This document shows positions 1-12,555 of a stretch of DNA of 64,000 nt, piece after piece. The notes under the pieces are model-generated. The model saw nothing but the letters and a program-made list of their open reading frames with translations, was not told the DNA's origin and ran no database searches. Made by a program: the position numbers and the translations under genes. The DNA comes from Rhytidiadelphus loreus (taxonomy: Eukaryota; Streptophyta; Bryopsida; Hypnales; Hylocomiaceae). Numbering within the stretch: position 1 is the stretch's first letter; each line of letters begins with the position of its first letter. Where the stretch lies: positions 55,409,348-55,473,347 of the forward strand of contig OX344764.1 of NCBI GenBank assembly GCA_947034895.1, given 5' to 3'.

Positions 1-3000
1 TAGTGTCAACACTAGTTTGAAATAAGTTTGCATGAAACAAAGCTATATCCTTAGTGCCATCAATAACAATGGCATCATTCCGGTCATGCTTCAACTCCCC
101 TAGAACATCATTTGCAACAACATAATGAAATGAAACAAATACGCATTAGAAACAAATACGCATGTCATTTTTTTCATTTTTTCATTCATGTAGGAATAAA
201 GTATTTTTTTTTTAAGTTTCAAAATTTTCATTGAAATAGAAACCCATAGTTATTTCAAGAATTTTTGTACACAATCCAAAAAATTTCAATACCTTGAGTC
301 ACCTAGAGCATTACCTACAACCACATAATTATGCTCCGCACCTTTTTGTGCCTTGTTCAAGTTTGTTGCAAGTCATTGGTGACTCAAATCTATAAAATAA
401 TAACCCACTAATCTGAATGTTACATTAAACGTTATTATTGATATAAAAGTACAAGTTGTTTTATTGGATGTTCACTAATATGCGTCACAAAAAATGATGA
501 AAACATCACACAAAACACAGAGTTCTTAGAGTGCTAGATTTTTGTGCTTCTAAAAAACTTGAGCCACATCATCCATGTCAACGGCATCTATAATCATCAT
601 ACATTTCCAAAGCACTGAGGCCTTATTGTATTCCATTCCACCTTAGTGAACAAGGAGAATCGAAGAAACCAAAGGAATATATTGTCTCATATATTGTATA
701 GACCGCAACATTGGCAAGAGAGTGTCAACAAAAGTACTTCTCAACTGCTTCTTCGCTTTGTATCCGTAATATGTTACACCCCTCTCAATGAGGTTCATGT
801 GAGTTAAAACGATTATGTTCTTCACAAATGGAATAACATGCTTAACTTACTCTTCAACTCCTTTTGCAATTTGTTCTAGTGTTACATTCTTGTGTACACA
901 ATGAAAATGTTCTTCACCTTTATCTTTGATACAATACCTTAACATTCCAATGAATGCATGCAAACAAATATTGTGGAGTGTTTTGATGTACTTGCTAACT
1001 ATGGTTGGTAAATAAATCAGAAGGCAACACCCCATTTGCTTATGCAACTTTGAGAGAGCTCCACTTCTTTTGATGGAACAAAGCCTTGAAATATATTCCT
1101 TTTCAATGAATTCTTCCATTTCAGAAGTTCAATGGAGATGTCAAAGCTCTCCACTAAAATGGTAACACTAACATCCAAATACTTTAGCTTTGGAGGATTT
1201 TTTTCTTGGATTTTTTTCCAAAATAAGTGTTTTATTTTCTCTTTGCTTCTGTGCAAAGCTATTGACAACATTTTGAGCAACATAATCTCCATTTTCTATC
1301 TCTGTTTTTTTCCCTTTGCAGGTTGTTGTTTTCATTTGAGAAATGGTCATTGCCATTTTTTAACCTTGTTCAAAGCCACAATGAATGGAGCATCAAGAAT
1401 TGGAAACAATTTAATTTGAGAAACCAAACAATCCATACATCATAGGCTTAATATACGATTGGGTGTGTTACTTCTTGCAACGCATTTCCACAACAAACAC
1501 ATGAATGCAAATATGTAAGGAAACATATTGACAAGAAGCAAACAATGAAATGAATTTGCACTTTCTGCTGAAATAAGGAATGTTATGAACAAAGAAAAAT
1601 CTTAGAATACCAAACCCTAATTGTTTTGATGGCCAAGATCATCTACTTGATGGTGTGATCAATAGTCAACTTCTTTTTCCATCTAATCATTTGATTGATG
1701 GCATTGGAGGGGCGAGGGGCATTTTTTTCGTATCAAGATCAATGGCTCTAGTTTTTTCACCCCAAAGGAAGCAAGATATTGTAGGAACAAGAGTTGTCGC
1801 ATCTTTCTGCCACATTGTAAGGGGTTCCTTACAAGGAGCTAACAAACCAAGAATCCCGCATTGAATATATGATTTTAAATTGAGATATTTGTGCACTAAT
1901 TGGATGGGTTCTTAACCTATATTGCAAGTAAGGCATCCAAGAAGGGTTGGGAAGAGCTGAATTAAGAATGTTATAATGTCCCATGTCATTTTTTTATTAC
2001 AAAAAAAATCCTTTTGTCTTTGTTCACATTCTTGTTTGCAATGCCCAAACTCTCAAGATCTTAGTCCTAATTTCAACTTGTTAATGTTTGTAGAAAATAT
2101 CACTTTACAGATGACATGGATTAATGAGGCATATTGATTTGTATTCGTATTTCTATCCATATCATTGTATCCATACACTTCAATTTATATCTATATCCGT
2201 ACATAGAACACTAGGACAAGGGACATTGGATGTGCATATAATTTTGGAAAGATAGTCTCATGATTTGTGCTAAGTTGCTAACTAACATACAAGTAGGATT
2301 AGAGTTGTTAAAATTTGGGATGCCTCTTTAAAATTTCACGTTCCAACCATCAAAACTACTATGGGATTATGGCACACTTACATTAAATGCTATCTGAATT
2401 TGTAATTTGTAAATGATTTCAAAGGCATTCCCAACCCAATAATGGTCAAATCAACTCACCATAATTTCATATCTACATTTGGCAAGCTTCCCAATTTCTT
2501 ATCTCTATGCACTACATGTGTTCTTAAAGTAGTGAATTGATTAATTATAAGTGAAATGGAGCAAAAGCCAACTAAACTTAGATTTGGTGTGTCTATCCTA
2601 GGCACAATAGAATGGGGTGTTTGCAATTTTTTGGAGGGGCATGGGGGATTTCTCATCTAATTGGATTGTACGTATGTCAAGCCCTAACGGTGTTGAAGTG
2701 GAGATGTTTTAAAGCCTCAAAATTTATATGGGGGCTCAAACCACTTCAATATCTCACCCATATATATCTAACAATCTTACACGAGAGGCAAATTTTAATT
2801 TTAATTTTTTGAAGGTTCTTGTGGAAATGTAACATTATTTTATTATTATTTGTGAATGAAGTTGCACATTGACTTTGTTTTTTCTTCTATTTTTTGTGAA
2901 TGATTGTTGTCAACAACGATGGTAAACGACATTGATGTTGCTGAAATGCATCTTTGTGCGATTTATCTTGGTGAATTTTGTTTCATTGTGGAGTCATTGA

Positions 3001-3031
3001 TTGTTCTATTTGGTCATACATAACTTGCATA
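1..3031. other. AT-rich intergenic DNA, no confident gene
   Basis: I see no gene I can support in this stretch. It is AT-rich and full of short homopolymer runs. Open frames on both strands around 1.1-1.4 kb, 1.7-1.9 kb and 2.5-2.8 kb are short and overlap each other antisense, as chance frames do. The only hint of former coding sequence is described separately at 605-1119. Confidence 0.5.
605..1119 (-). pseudogene. Possible decayed coding fragment, unknown family
   Basis: On the minus strand two short frames follow each other. The first (1119 to about 847) ends in a good splice-donor-like GA|GTAAGT. The second runs from about 825 through an in-frame stop near 643 to about 605. The hypothetical peptides look protein-like (charged residues, methionines, no low complexity), but I do not recognise a domain. 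It could be a worn transposon gene or chance. No function is proposed. Confidence 0.2.
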
Positions 3032-3149
3032 CACTAACAGAAACATAGGCCATATAGACTTAAGAAACATGCCCTCAAAGATCCATACCTACTCAAATTT
3101 GTCATGTGGGTCTTTTCTATAGTCTACATGGCCCATGTTTCTTCTAGTG
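3032..3149. mobile_element. 118-bp CACTA-type MITE
   Basis: The element begins CACTAACAGAAACAT and ends ATGTTTCTTCTAGTG. The first 29 and last 29 bases are inverted repeats matching at about 25 positions. It is flanked on both sides by the 3-bp duplication ATA (3029-3031 and 3150-3152), the hallmark of CACTA (En/Spm) transposition. There is no coding capacity. Its right terminus resembles the CACTAGAAGAAA ends of the elements at 56,253 and 63,063, so it may be a very short derivative of a related family. Confidence 0.8.
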
Positions 3150-3329
3150 ATACAATTGGAGCACACAATTTAAAATTCACATGTTCTTCTATATTTTTGA
3201 ATCTTGTGATTTTTTTGTGCAAGAATTGGTATTTTTAGAAGATTAAAGAATTGAAGGAGTTGGTTTGATTAATCGACTACACAATGACAAAGAAGTCATG
3301 GCACAAGTGTACAATCTTGTTGCTCTTTA

Positions 3330-3395
3330 CACTACAAGAGAAAGGGGTGTTTTAAATATAGTCCTAGAGATAACATTTTAAGTAATGACCTTTTT
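3330..3395 (+). repeat. Solitary CACTA-like terminus
   Basis: CACTACAAGAGAAAGGGGTG, followed by a conserved stretch containing TAATGACCTTT, closely matches the sequence at 52,063. This looks like the left end of a CACTA family different from the CACTAGAAGAAA family. I found no matching inverted right end nearby, so this is a terminus without a mapped element. Confidence 0.45.
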
Positions 3396-3715
3396 AGGAG
3401 ATTTTGAGTAAGAATTTACAAGATATTTGTATCTATCTATACCTACAATGTTCCAACAATTTAGTATGAAAATTTGTGAAGCAACTTCCAAATAAATAGC
3501 ACCACCTTCTTTTTTGAAATATGCCTAGAAGTTGATCCAATTATATTGTGGTGCATTGGAGACTCCAAAATAAAAACACCAAATCAAGCAACTCTTTGTA
3601 AATACCAAAATTAAAAACCTTCTACAATCATATGTCAGAGTGTGCATTTCTTAAATTTCTAAAGCCCTAGAGTTTTCATCTATTTACAAGTGGATTTTAT
3701 TTTTTTACTTTTAAA

Positions 3716-4190
3716 TTTTCACACAACATGTGGTCAAGGAGTAGCGCCAAGGTGCAATAATTTTCATAACATTTGACTACATAGTTAAACAATTATTGTA
3801 TGATATGTAATTTCTTTCAAAGCGTAGGCAATCTGGGCAATTTAGAATAAATCATGTTATTTAAAAATAAAAATTTAAACTTGGTTTCCTACATTCATAT
3901 ATACTTTAAAATCTTTGAATCATTCTATTTTAATTAAAGAAATGAATGTTTTGAGTAGTTTTAGTTTTTTGATAGTTAAAGAATCTTTTTCTAAAATAAA
4001 CTTTGAAGTCTTGTTTTGAACACAATTTTCAATATTTTGGGAAAGAAAATTTAAACATTGGATGTGGATTGGATTGTTTTTTACAACATTACATTTGTTG
4101 GGATTGAAATTTTTTAATCCTATAATTGAATTCTTAACAATTCAGTATTTTTAATCATACTTTACCTCTTTTTACTTACTATTTTTTTAA
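3716..4190 (+). repeat. Dispersed repeat, copy 1
   Basis: This begins near ACATGTGGTCAAGGAGTAG and includes TTTTCATAACATTTGACTAC and GATATGTAATTT. It is homologous to 42,885-43,160 on the same strand and to about 11,870-12,395 in inverted orientation. The match to the inverted copy extends further 3' (shared TTAACAATTCAGTATTTTTA-like text) than the match to the 42.9-kb copy. It has no ORF. It could be the non-coding end of a retrotransposon or a non-autonomous element. Confidence 0.6.
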
Positions 4191-5927
4191 AGCATGAAAA
4201 TGATTTTTTCAATATGTATTCCCAACTTATTTCTTCAACATATTATCAAGAGATGCAAATTGTAGGACATACACATTTTTAGGTGAAGTTTTTGAAAGAC
4301 AAAACTTAACCATTTGGAAAGAGTTAAAAATACTTCATTTTGAAATTAAAACATAATGATTTTGCAATTGGTAAAGTTCTTTACTAGGAAGTTTTAGAAG
4401 GGTGAATTCTAATAAGCTAACTAAAGGATCCTATAGTTGGATTTGTTAATGAAACATGTTTTCTTTAAACAACATTCAATGACTTAGATGGTGGCCTAAC
4501 TATAGAAGAACAAAAAATCTCCTTGATGTGAGGTATTGTGAGCGTTTATTTATCCACCCTTGGTAAATAATCGAACACAACCAAACTTTGGATTTCTAAT
4601 TCTACCTATGGGTGTCTAGTGCCAATCCATTGTGCTTTCCAAGCAATGGATCTTTCTATTTTTCCTAATCGTTCACACTTGCCCTAGGTAGAACAGAGGA
4701 ATACTAATTCAAGCTACAAGGGCTTTCCCAACTAATTTGGGGGGCTGAAAAGTCATGGCATTTTGGGGGTAGGGGTAGTTACAGTCCTATCTTAGCCACT
4801 TGAGGTGGTAGGGCATCTCATGCCATTTCCGAAAACATCAAATGCTACCCAAACCAACTTTCCTAGCAGAAGATATTAAAGGATGAAATTTAATTACTAA
4901 TTAGTGCCTAAGACTTCATCCACTAATTTCTACTAATCTATCTTCCAAAACCAACCTCTAATTTCACTCTCAAGAATTATATATTAATTCTACTTCCTAT
5001 TTCTACATTTTTGTTCCTTGTGGATGAAATTAGTTTTTATCTACTATGATCCCTAAACTTTATCCGCTAATATCTCGCTCAATTTGACTCTGATTTCTAT
5101 GTATTTTAGATTTTTGGAAACCTCTAGACCTCTACTTTTAAGATTCTATACTCAATCATGTCCTGACCTAAGCTCTACTTGCTTCTAATTCTCAGCCTCA
5201 CTAGCAATTGCTATACTATAAGGGAATATATGGGGTGAAAAGGCCTAGTAACTTATCTTGTATTGAAGCTCACATATGAGGTTGCTGAGATCCCCCCTTA
5301 CTTCTATATTTGTTGCCATTTTCCCTTTGGAAAGTTTACCAATTCCCTTTATAAATGTTGGTTTTAAAGGTACTCTAATTTTGGAAGCTCTTCCTTCTTT
5401 TTCTTTCCCCTATACACTATTGGTATCTACACTATTTCTCTCCACACTATTCCCTTCTTATGCTAGTCCCTTATGCCATGTCATTGCCCACCAACCCCTC
5501 TTACAATCCTAATGGGGCACGGGTTTTTGGGACTCTTACACTTGATCTACCCAATAGACCACAATGCCCTTTGGGATTTTCCTAATTTTCCTCCCTACTT
5601 AGTGCACTTCATCTCTCATTCTTCCTTACTTCTCTTAGTAGCGTGGGAGTTCTCGTGGAGAGTGAGGTTGCACACTTGAATACCTACTAGTCTCCCTAAT
5701 CTTCTTCCTCTTTCTCTTTCTAATTGTAGATGGCTCGGATGAGTTGGATGTAGTAGAGTGCCATAGTGTTGCGTTGCTTGAACTAGTATCCACAAGTTTT
5801 CTTTTTTCCGATAAACCCCAAGGATCCGTTTAGATTTTTTATTTTTTAGACTAGCCCCTCTAATCTCTGGACTGAATCCATGAGTCCTTTGAACCTAATT
5901 GCCTCTAAGCCTACTTGAACCCTTAGC

Positions 5928-6045
5928 CCGACTATGCCCCAATACTTGACTAAGTCTGATATCCGACTAAACCCTTAGCCTGACTGCCCCGATACCCAAT
6001 TGAGCCTGATACCCTACTAAACTCTTAGCCCGACTGTGCCCCAAA
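5928..6045. repeat. Degenerate ~50-bp tandem repeat
   Basis: Three imperfect units of about 50 bp share the core CTTAGCCCGACTGTGCCCC and the following CTGATACCC.ACTAAAC text. The units are clearly diverged. No coding potential and no terminal structure is visible. Confidence 0.5.
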
Positions 6046-6675
6046 GCCTTTGATCGAACCTTCGATCACCTACCGGTTAAACAACTGATCCAAATTAACG
6101 CGACAGAAACAACAAAAATTTCAGATTTTCTATTGGTGAATATATTTTGAAAACTAAACTTTGGAGTTAGCCATTGTCAAGTTGAGAGAATTTGCTTTGG
6201 AAAATCACAAGGATTTTGGTTGTGGTTGAGAATAGTTTTTCTATAGATTTCAAACAAATCTTCTAGTCTTTAGTCTTCAATCTTCAATCTTCATACTCCT
6301 TTCTATTGACCTATCATGTAATGGCTCTATAAGGATTTGGGTAAAGATAGGTGATAAGATCCTACGGCCTCGAACAAGTGAAATGGGACAACCAAACCAC
6401 GAGTTAACTGTCCAAAAAATTGGCTCCTAAATTCAAACCCACGGTGACCAACAAGCAAGCTTTACCAATGGGAACGACATAAAAGAATGACCATGAGGGT
6501 GATCAATCCCACTTCGTCGCCACAAACACAAAACAAGGCTAATATTGAATCAACACATAGCCCGCAACAAAATTTACAATATAGAAATGAAAAACAATGA
6601 GCCTTTCAAAACTGGCTAGGAACTAAATAAAGACAACGAGCCTCCAAAACCGGCTAGGAATAACAAGCCACAATT

Positions 6676-6727
6676 CTTCATGTCTTCATGTCTTCATGTC
6701 TTCATGTCTTCATGTCTTCATGTCTTC
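6676..6727. repeat. 8-bp microsatellite (CTTCATGT)n
   Basis: About six uninterrupted copies of CTTCATGT, followed by degraded TCTTCAA units. A simple-sequence repeat probably variable in copy number between individuals. Confidence 0.9.
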
Positions 6728-7823
6728 AACTCTTCAAACCTTAAAGTCTTCAAGAAATGTAGAATTGAACTTGAAACTAAACTCTAATCTAGCTGCATTC
6801 TTTGATCTATTGCCAAAATCGGCTCCAACCTACAAATGCTAATTGCAATAGCAAATTGAAAAGATAATGAGATAATCTAACACCTCTCAAAATTTCAAAT
6901 TAAACTAATATATAGTCCTAAAGATATATACAAGCAAAGTCTCGGCTTTCTCTTTTTAAAGGCAGCAAACCTCTCCTATCTCAAAATCCTATATCTTCTT
7001 CAATTTTTACTCAAATCCCAAGTATAAGAGCTTCTTAGAAAGCTAAACTCACAATTTAACCTTTTTTCAAGTTTCAAAATGATTTAAGATAATGTCCAAA
7101 AATTATGGACATGCAAAGTCTTAGCCTTCTCTTTTGAAAGGCATGAGACCCTTCCTCCCTTCGAATTAGGGTTGCCAGGACGCCGAGACGCCGAGACTCT
7201 CGTCCGGACGTCCCACGTCCGCGTCCGCACCCTCTAGGACATCTTGTGACATTTACAGTCCCAAAATACGGTATACGTCGCAACTAGAATTTTCATTTTT
7301 TTTTAGAAGTCAAGATTTTAGGTTCTAATCCAAAAAGAACTGATCCAGACGAGCTTAAAGAGTAGGAAATTGTTTGAACTTAGGATAGTTGGAAGAGTAA
7401 ACCAACTGCCAACCGGAATTAGAATGGAAGCCGGAAAATATTCTACTTCTGGACTGAGACCGGAGAACCGGGGGACTGGAAGATCAGAAGGCCGGAAACC
7501 GGAAGGGAAGTCTGAACTACTTTTCGGGGTATATAAACCCTGACTTAGGGTTTTGGGGGCTCATTTTCACTTAGGTGCCTCAGCTCTCAGTTTTTGAAAC
7601 TCTCTCCCTCTCCCTCTCCAGCTCTCAAGTTTGCTTTGTTTTCTCTTTGTGTGTTTAGGGAGACCCTTTTTCACTTAGGCGCTGTGAGATTGGAGGAAGT
7701 GTTGGGCTGAAGGAGGGCGTGCGGATTGATCTGTAGGCGCAAGACACTAGATTGGGTTTTGGGTGGGATACAAGACGTGCGGCTAGAAGAGAGAAAGTGA
7801 GGTAGGATTAGAAGTGAGGACGG

Positions 7824-9644
7824 ATGCCTAAACGTAGTGGTGCCACCACGAAACCCAATGCGCCTCAAGTGGAAGTGAAATTGAGAGGAGTGGCGCCTGT
7901 AGAACCGAAGTCAGATCGGGAGAAAGTGGATTTGATTGACGACCTGATGGCCATGGGCTGTGCAGGGCTTCACGGGAAGCCCTGGGGTTTTAAAAACGAG
8001 GATGTGATCCGGGAGTTGCAGGTGGGCGCTCCAAATCAGTTTGCATGAACCCTCCATGCAGCACTGGAGAAGTGGACGGAGGAGATCTAGCGAGAAGTGT
8101 ATAATTTCCGAGCCGGAAGGACGTCCAAGGCAAAATCCTGGGACAGCTACATGAAGGGGCTGTTTTCCTAGGGAGCGGATTCCAAGGACGGGTTCGCTGT
8201 GGCGGATTGCATAAACTCGTGGCATCGGTGCCTCCTGGAGTTTTTACTCCCCATCTTCTATCCGGAAAAGCCCACGATATTGACCCACTCGGTGGGCAAT
8301 ACAATTTTTGGGGCACTGAGCAGGGAGATGAGAGTGGACTGGGCCAAGTACATGTGTCTGCTGGTGGCCGGACTCTGCGCCAACACCAAGAAGAGCAGAG
8401 GAACACCACTCTGCCCCTACCTCTTCCATCTCTACCGGAAGCACAGACTCCTCACAACGGTCGAGGAGAATGAATGGAGGGCCCAGATGGCTCTCTCAAA
8501 GTTCGGAGCGTCGGATGACGAGAGCTCCGAAACGGAAACGGATAGTACTCCGCCAGCCGGAACGCCCAAGGAGAACATGAGGAACTGGCAAGAGGAAGAC
8601 GAGGAGGATGATGGAGTACCCCTTGTGCACCGAAAATGGCTCAAGACAACGGTGGGAAACCGGGGATCTCTGGCTGAGCAGAAGACGGGCGGAAAGCCAT
8701 CCCAACTGGAAGTTAAGGGGATGGCCACGCGGACCAAAAACAGTCCTGAAGGAGGGGTTCCTCCGGCTAAAACTGGAGCACCTAGGACCAGACTCCGGGA
8801 AGCAGAGAAGGGAAAAGCTGAAGCTTCCGGATTCAATGACACCGGGATGAATTCACTTTTGGAGAAGTTGATTCATGTTTTGGGGGAGATCCAGGCCTGT
8901 TGTGTGATCAGGAAGACCATACTTGCTTCTGTGGTCGGCCTGGTGGGAGGAAAGATTAACAGTTTACTTCCGGAAACGGTAGCGAACTGTATTAATAACC
9001 TGGATGATGACCGGGAGAAGGAGGAAAGGTTTCTGAAGCAAACCATAACCCTCCGGGAGATGGATGAGTTGATGATCAAGCTGAGAGGCGAGATCCAACT
9101 CTTGAAGAGGGTCTGGGAGGTCAGCTTGGAGGAAGTAAAAGTTGCCCGGATCCTGCAGAAGGACACTTGGACGGCCATCAACTTGATGACCTCCGTGGTG
9201 GCGGCGTCCGGAGATGCGATGGCCAAGGCAAAATTGTTTGATGAAGGCGTGCACAGGGAGAAGAAAATCTCCGGAGGGAGAGTAGCACGGATCCTTGCAG
9301 AGTTTGCCGGTTAGATGGAGTTTTCACTGGAGGAATTCCGGAAGGCAGTCAAGATGATCGATGATAGCAGTAAAAGGCTTCATCTACATCATCCAGTTTC
9401 CTTGTCCGGAATCTCCTTCCCAAGTCTATGAGGGGACTCGGATGTGCAAAAGGTACCCAAGCCTGGATCTCCAGGGTCCAACCAGAAGGCCTCTGCACCA
9501 GCACCACCAACACCCGCTTCCGCTACCGCCAAAGTTGAGGAACCATGCACTCCAGTTCCGGAACGTGTTCCGGAAGGGGGAGAAAAAGAAGGAAGCATTA
9601 GTAAAATTACTGAGCAACTTATACTAGAGAGTGGTGGGCCTTAG
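7824..9644 (+). pseudogene. 606-codon transposon-type ORF with five stop codons
   Basis: One continuous reading frame runs from ATG 7824 to TAG 9642-9644. It is broken only by in-frame TGA 8046, TAG 8088, TAG 8169, TAG 9312 and TGA 9429. The middle part has an SREMRVDWAKYM...LFHLYRKHRLL segment that reminds me of the plant retrotransposon-associated 'putative plant transposon protein' domain. It is followed by an acidic EEDEEDD linker, a predicted helical region and a Pro/Ala-rich tail. All five stops can be explained by single C-to-T or G-to-A transitions from Trp, Gln or Arg codons. The DNA is GC-richer than its surroundings and full of CCGG. The likely origin is a gag-like or accessory ORF of an LTR retroelement, but no LTRs, protease or reverse transcriptase were found. 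Confidence 0.55.
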
Positions 9645-10917
9645 GAATTTTAGTGGATAGGATGTATATTTTTAGGACAATTTTGTTAGGTACAGTTTTG
9701 TAACGAGAAATCCGGGAGGATTAGATCCTATAATCTCGACCGAAAATAGTGCCGGTTTCTTAGGACTTTCCCCCCTTTTTTATATGAACTCAAACTTTGT
9801 ATATAAACATATCTTTCAATGGAGATGAGGAGGAGAATTTCTATCATATTGTTTGTGTACTTTGCATTTTTCTGTTATTCTTTTGCCTTCCCATGCTTTG
9901 GCCGGGTGAGTGAGTAAAAAATTGAGTGTTGGTGAGTGGACTTTGAGAGGACTTTCTCTCCCCTTGGTGTTCTTTGGTCTATATGTGTGAAAAGGTTGTA
10001 AGTGCTAGGAGTGAGTCATTGCACCTCAGTAAGATTTGGATCTTGTATTCCGGATGAGATAGCCATTGTTAAGCAAGGCAGTTGGGGAGAGATTTCCTGA
10101 CTGTGCTAGAGCAACCGGATGGGAGATCTGGTTAGTGTCTGATCCTTGAGAGGTCTCATTAACTTAGAAAGTAAACGGAAAAGATACCGGATTCTACTGG
10201 CACGGGCGGATACACTTGTGGTCACCTTAGCTTCATATGGATTGCAGGAAAGTCAAGGTTGTTGTAGTATGATAAGGGTCGTACGGGTTTTTTTTGTGTG
10301 ACCTCTGACCGGATTCATTCTCCGGTCATTGCGAGAAGTCAAACCGGACTCTAGTTAGATAGGAGATCAAGTAGATCAGAGTGAATTCTTCCATCACTTT
10401 AAAAGATCCGGAAGGAGTGGCGAGCCGGCCACTCTAAAAAATCAACTTGGCAGATTCCTCTGATGAGTCAACAGAGGTTAAATTAAACCGGTAAGGAGTA
10501 AAGAAGACGGATACCAGTAAGAGGAGGGAGTCCGGTCTTAAGGAGTAAACCCGAAGTTATCCAGAAAGTCCGGGTGGTTTTGGTGATTTTGATGCGAAGG
10601 TATCCGGATCGTAGTCGGGAGCAGAGAAATAAAGGTTCCGGATACTCTACGCTGATATAGGAAGGATTTCCGGGTTAAGAATAGCTACATCCGAATAGGG
10701 AAATCCTTGAAGAAACTGACTATCGTCCTCTAAGTTCTTAATAAACTTTAAACACTTCACAGAATCTCGTGGGTTCGATCTTTAGAATCACTTTGTTATA
10801 CTTTAAAGTGGTTTTTGTGAGCATAATAGGGAATTTACTTACCCTATGCTGCGACAGTATATTATACACATCTCCAATGTCCGCCTGGCTCGGTAGGTCC
10901 GCCTGTTCGCAGCGTCT
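9645..10917. other. CCGG-rich non-coding part of the decayed element
   Basis: This continues the composition of the upstream ORF: many CCGGA and TCCGG words up to about 10.7 kb, then an abrupt change to AT-rich DNA. It may be a 3' untranslated or LTR-like section. I could not find a matching copy upstream of the ORF that would prove a long terminal repeat. No ORF of note. Confidence 0.4.
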
Positions 10918-11057
10918 GATCAGATAGGGTGTCCAATTCCAACGGCCCATCCGATCAGACAGGGCGTCCGATTCCGACGACCCGTTCGATAAAATAGGGT
11001 GTCCGATTCCGACGGCTTGTCCGATCTGTCAGGGCGTCCAATTCCGACGGCCCGTCC
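10918..11057. repeat. 35-bp tandem repeat, four units
   Basis: Units start at 10,918, 10,953, 10,988 and 11,023, with a fifth beginning at 11,058. The shared core is AGGGCGTCCGATTCCGACGG. The period is exactly 35 bp. The sequence family (GTCCGA / CGGACGG) recurs at 12.6-13.3 kb and 15.7-15.9 kb. Confidence 0.85.
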
Positions 11058-11140
11058 GATCCGTTGGCCTAACATTCCCGCCCGTTCGCAGTGTCGGATC
11101 CAAAAGGCCCGTCCGCACTGTCATCTATTGTCGTCTGACG

Positions 11141-11410
11141 CCCCCGTCCACTTTTCTATGACTCATAATATATCATTGGATAGATATTCTTGAGAGCTTT
11201 CCAACGGTATATAATGCATCCGATTCAGACAAAAACTCCAACTATGGGACTTCTCCAAAGATTGAAGTCTACCTAGTCATTTGATCAGACGCCCCGTCCG
11301 ATCATTTTGTGTGCCTTATAATATATCATTGGAAAGGTATTGTAGAGAGCTTTTCAATGGTATATTATATGTCTGATTTGAACAAAGACTCCAACTGTGA
11401 GACTTCTCCA
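11141..11410. repeat. Diverged direct repeat of ~155 bp
   Basis: Two copies, starting near 11,141 and 11,290, share CGCCCCCGTCC, ATAATATATCATTGGA, GAGAGCTTT and ACTTCTCCAAA in the same order. They lie directly downstream of the 35-bp tandem array and seem to belong to the same mosaic. Confidence 0.6.
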
Positions 11411-11869
11411 AAAGATTAGGTGCTAGATATTACTTTAACTTTTCATTGTAATCTTCAACACTCTTAGATCCCTTATCTTCACACAAAAAGATCAAGTTGG
11501 TCATTATTCAGTTCACTACTAAACATTAGAGACTATATTTTCACCAAAACTACTCCAAAAGTGCCCTTGCATTTACAAGCACCAAATTTTAGATGAAAAA
11601 CATTTTTAGACGCATAAAACCGTAGGACCTTGTAGTAAAATAGTTTGAAAAGTTGTGAATTTTTTTTTAGAATTTTCCATCATGTACATTGCAAGATATT
11701 AACGTTTGAAGTGACAAAACCCTTTTTTTGGCCCTGTAAAAATACAGGCAATTGCACTTCACAAGGTTACTTTGTATAAAAAATATCCTAAATGGTGGTT
11801 ACTCTTTGGATTCATTCCGCAATTCAACTTGGCTACATGCTTAAAAAATTTTAGATAATTTGGAATTGT

Positions 11870-12395
11870 ACAATATATAGGAAAAGAATAATAAGTAGGA
11901 AGCAGTAGAGAATGATTAAAAATACTAAATTGTTAACAATTTATTTATAGAATTAAAAAATGTCAATCCCAATATTTATAATGTTTTAATAAACAATATA
12001 CACCTAATGTTTTTATTTTTTTTCAAAAATATTTAAAATTGAGTTAAATAAAAAACTTAAAAGTTTATTTTAGAGTAGAAATTCCATATCTAACCTTAAA
12101 CTAATCTAAACTAAAATTCCTCATAACTCTCATCTCATTAATCAAAATGGAATGATTCAAAGCAGTAGAAAATGATTCAAAGCTTACTACATATATAAAA
12201 ATCTAGAGAACCAATTTCAAATTTTTATTTCTTTTAAAGTGATCTTCAAAGAATTTTTTTTCTGCTTGCGTTGCCCGTTGAACAATGAAAATTACATATC
12301 ATGCAATAACTTTAAAACCATGTAGTCAAAGTTATGAAAATTGTTGGGCCTTAAATCTACTCCTTGGCCACACATTGTGTGAAATTTCCAAAGAG
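11870..12395 (-). repeat. Dispersed repeat, copy 2 (inverted)
   Basis: Read on the minus strand this segment matches 3716-4190 and, for its first ~270 bp, 42,885-43,160. Shared words include CCAAGGAGTAG, CAATTTTCATAACTTTGACT, GCATGATATGTAATTT and AATTGGTTCTCTAGA. It has no ORF. Confidence 0.6.
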
Positions 12396-12555
12396 AAAAA
12401 ATAAATTTTTTGTCTGTAATGAGTTGCCCAAAATTGTTATGTTGCCAAAAAACATTGTTTGGATGTTTAGGAGTTAAATGTGAGATTTGCTTGCAATTGT
12501 ATTGTTAAAACCTTAATACACTTGATTAGTTTTATATTATCAAAAATATAACCAA

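Larger units (their letters stand above)
4191..7166. other. Intergenic DNA without a supportable gene
   Basis: AT-rich to about 5 kb, then pyrimidine-rich. Open frames at 5276-5679 encode only hydrophobic, proline-rich composition without domain features. The stretch contains the two small tandem repeats listed separately (5.93-6.05 kb and 6.68-6.73 kb). Nothing else stands out. Confidence 0.5.

Noticed and set aside
5276..5679. Two overlapping plus-strand frames
   Set aside because: Pyrimidine-rich composition gives hydrophobic peptides without any motif; no splice or homology support.
8432..8842. Minus-strand frame of 136 codons
   Set aside because: Antisense to the decayed 606-codon ORF; its serine-rich composition is a shadow.
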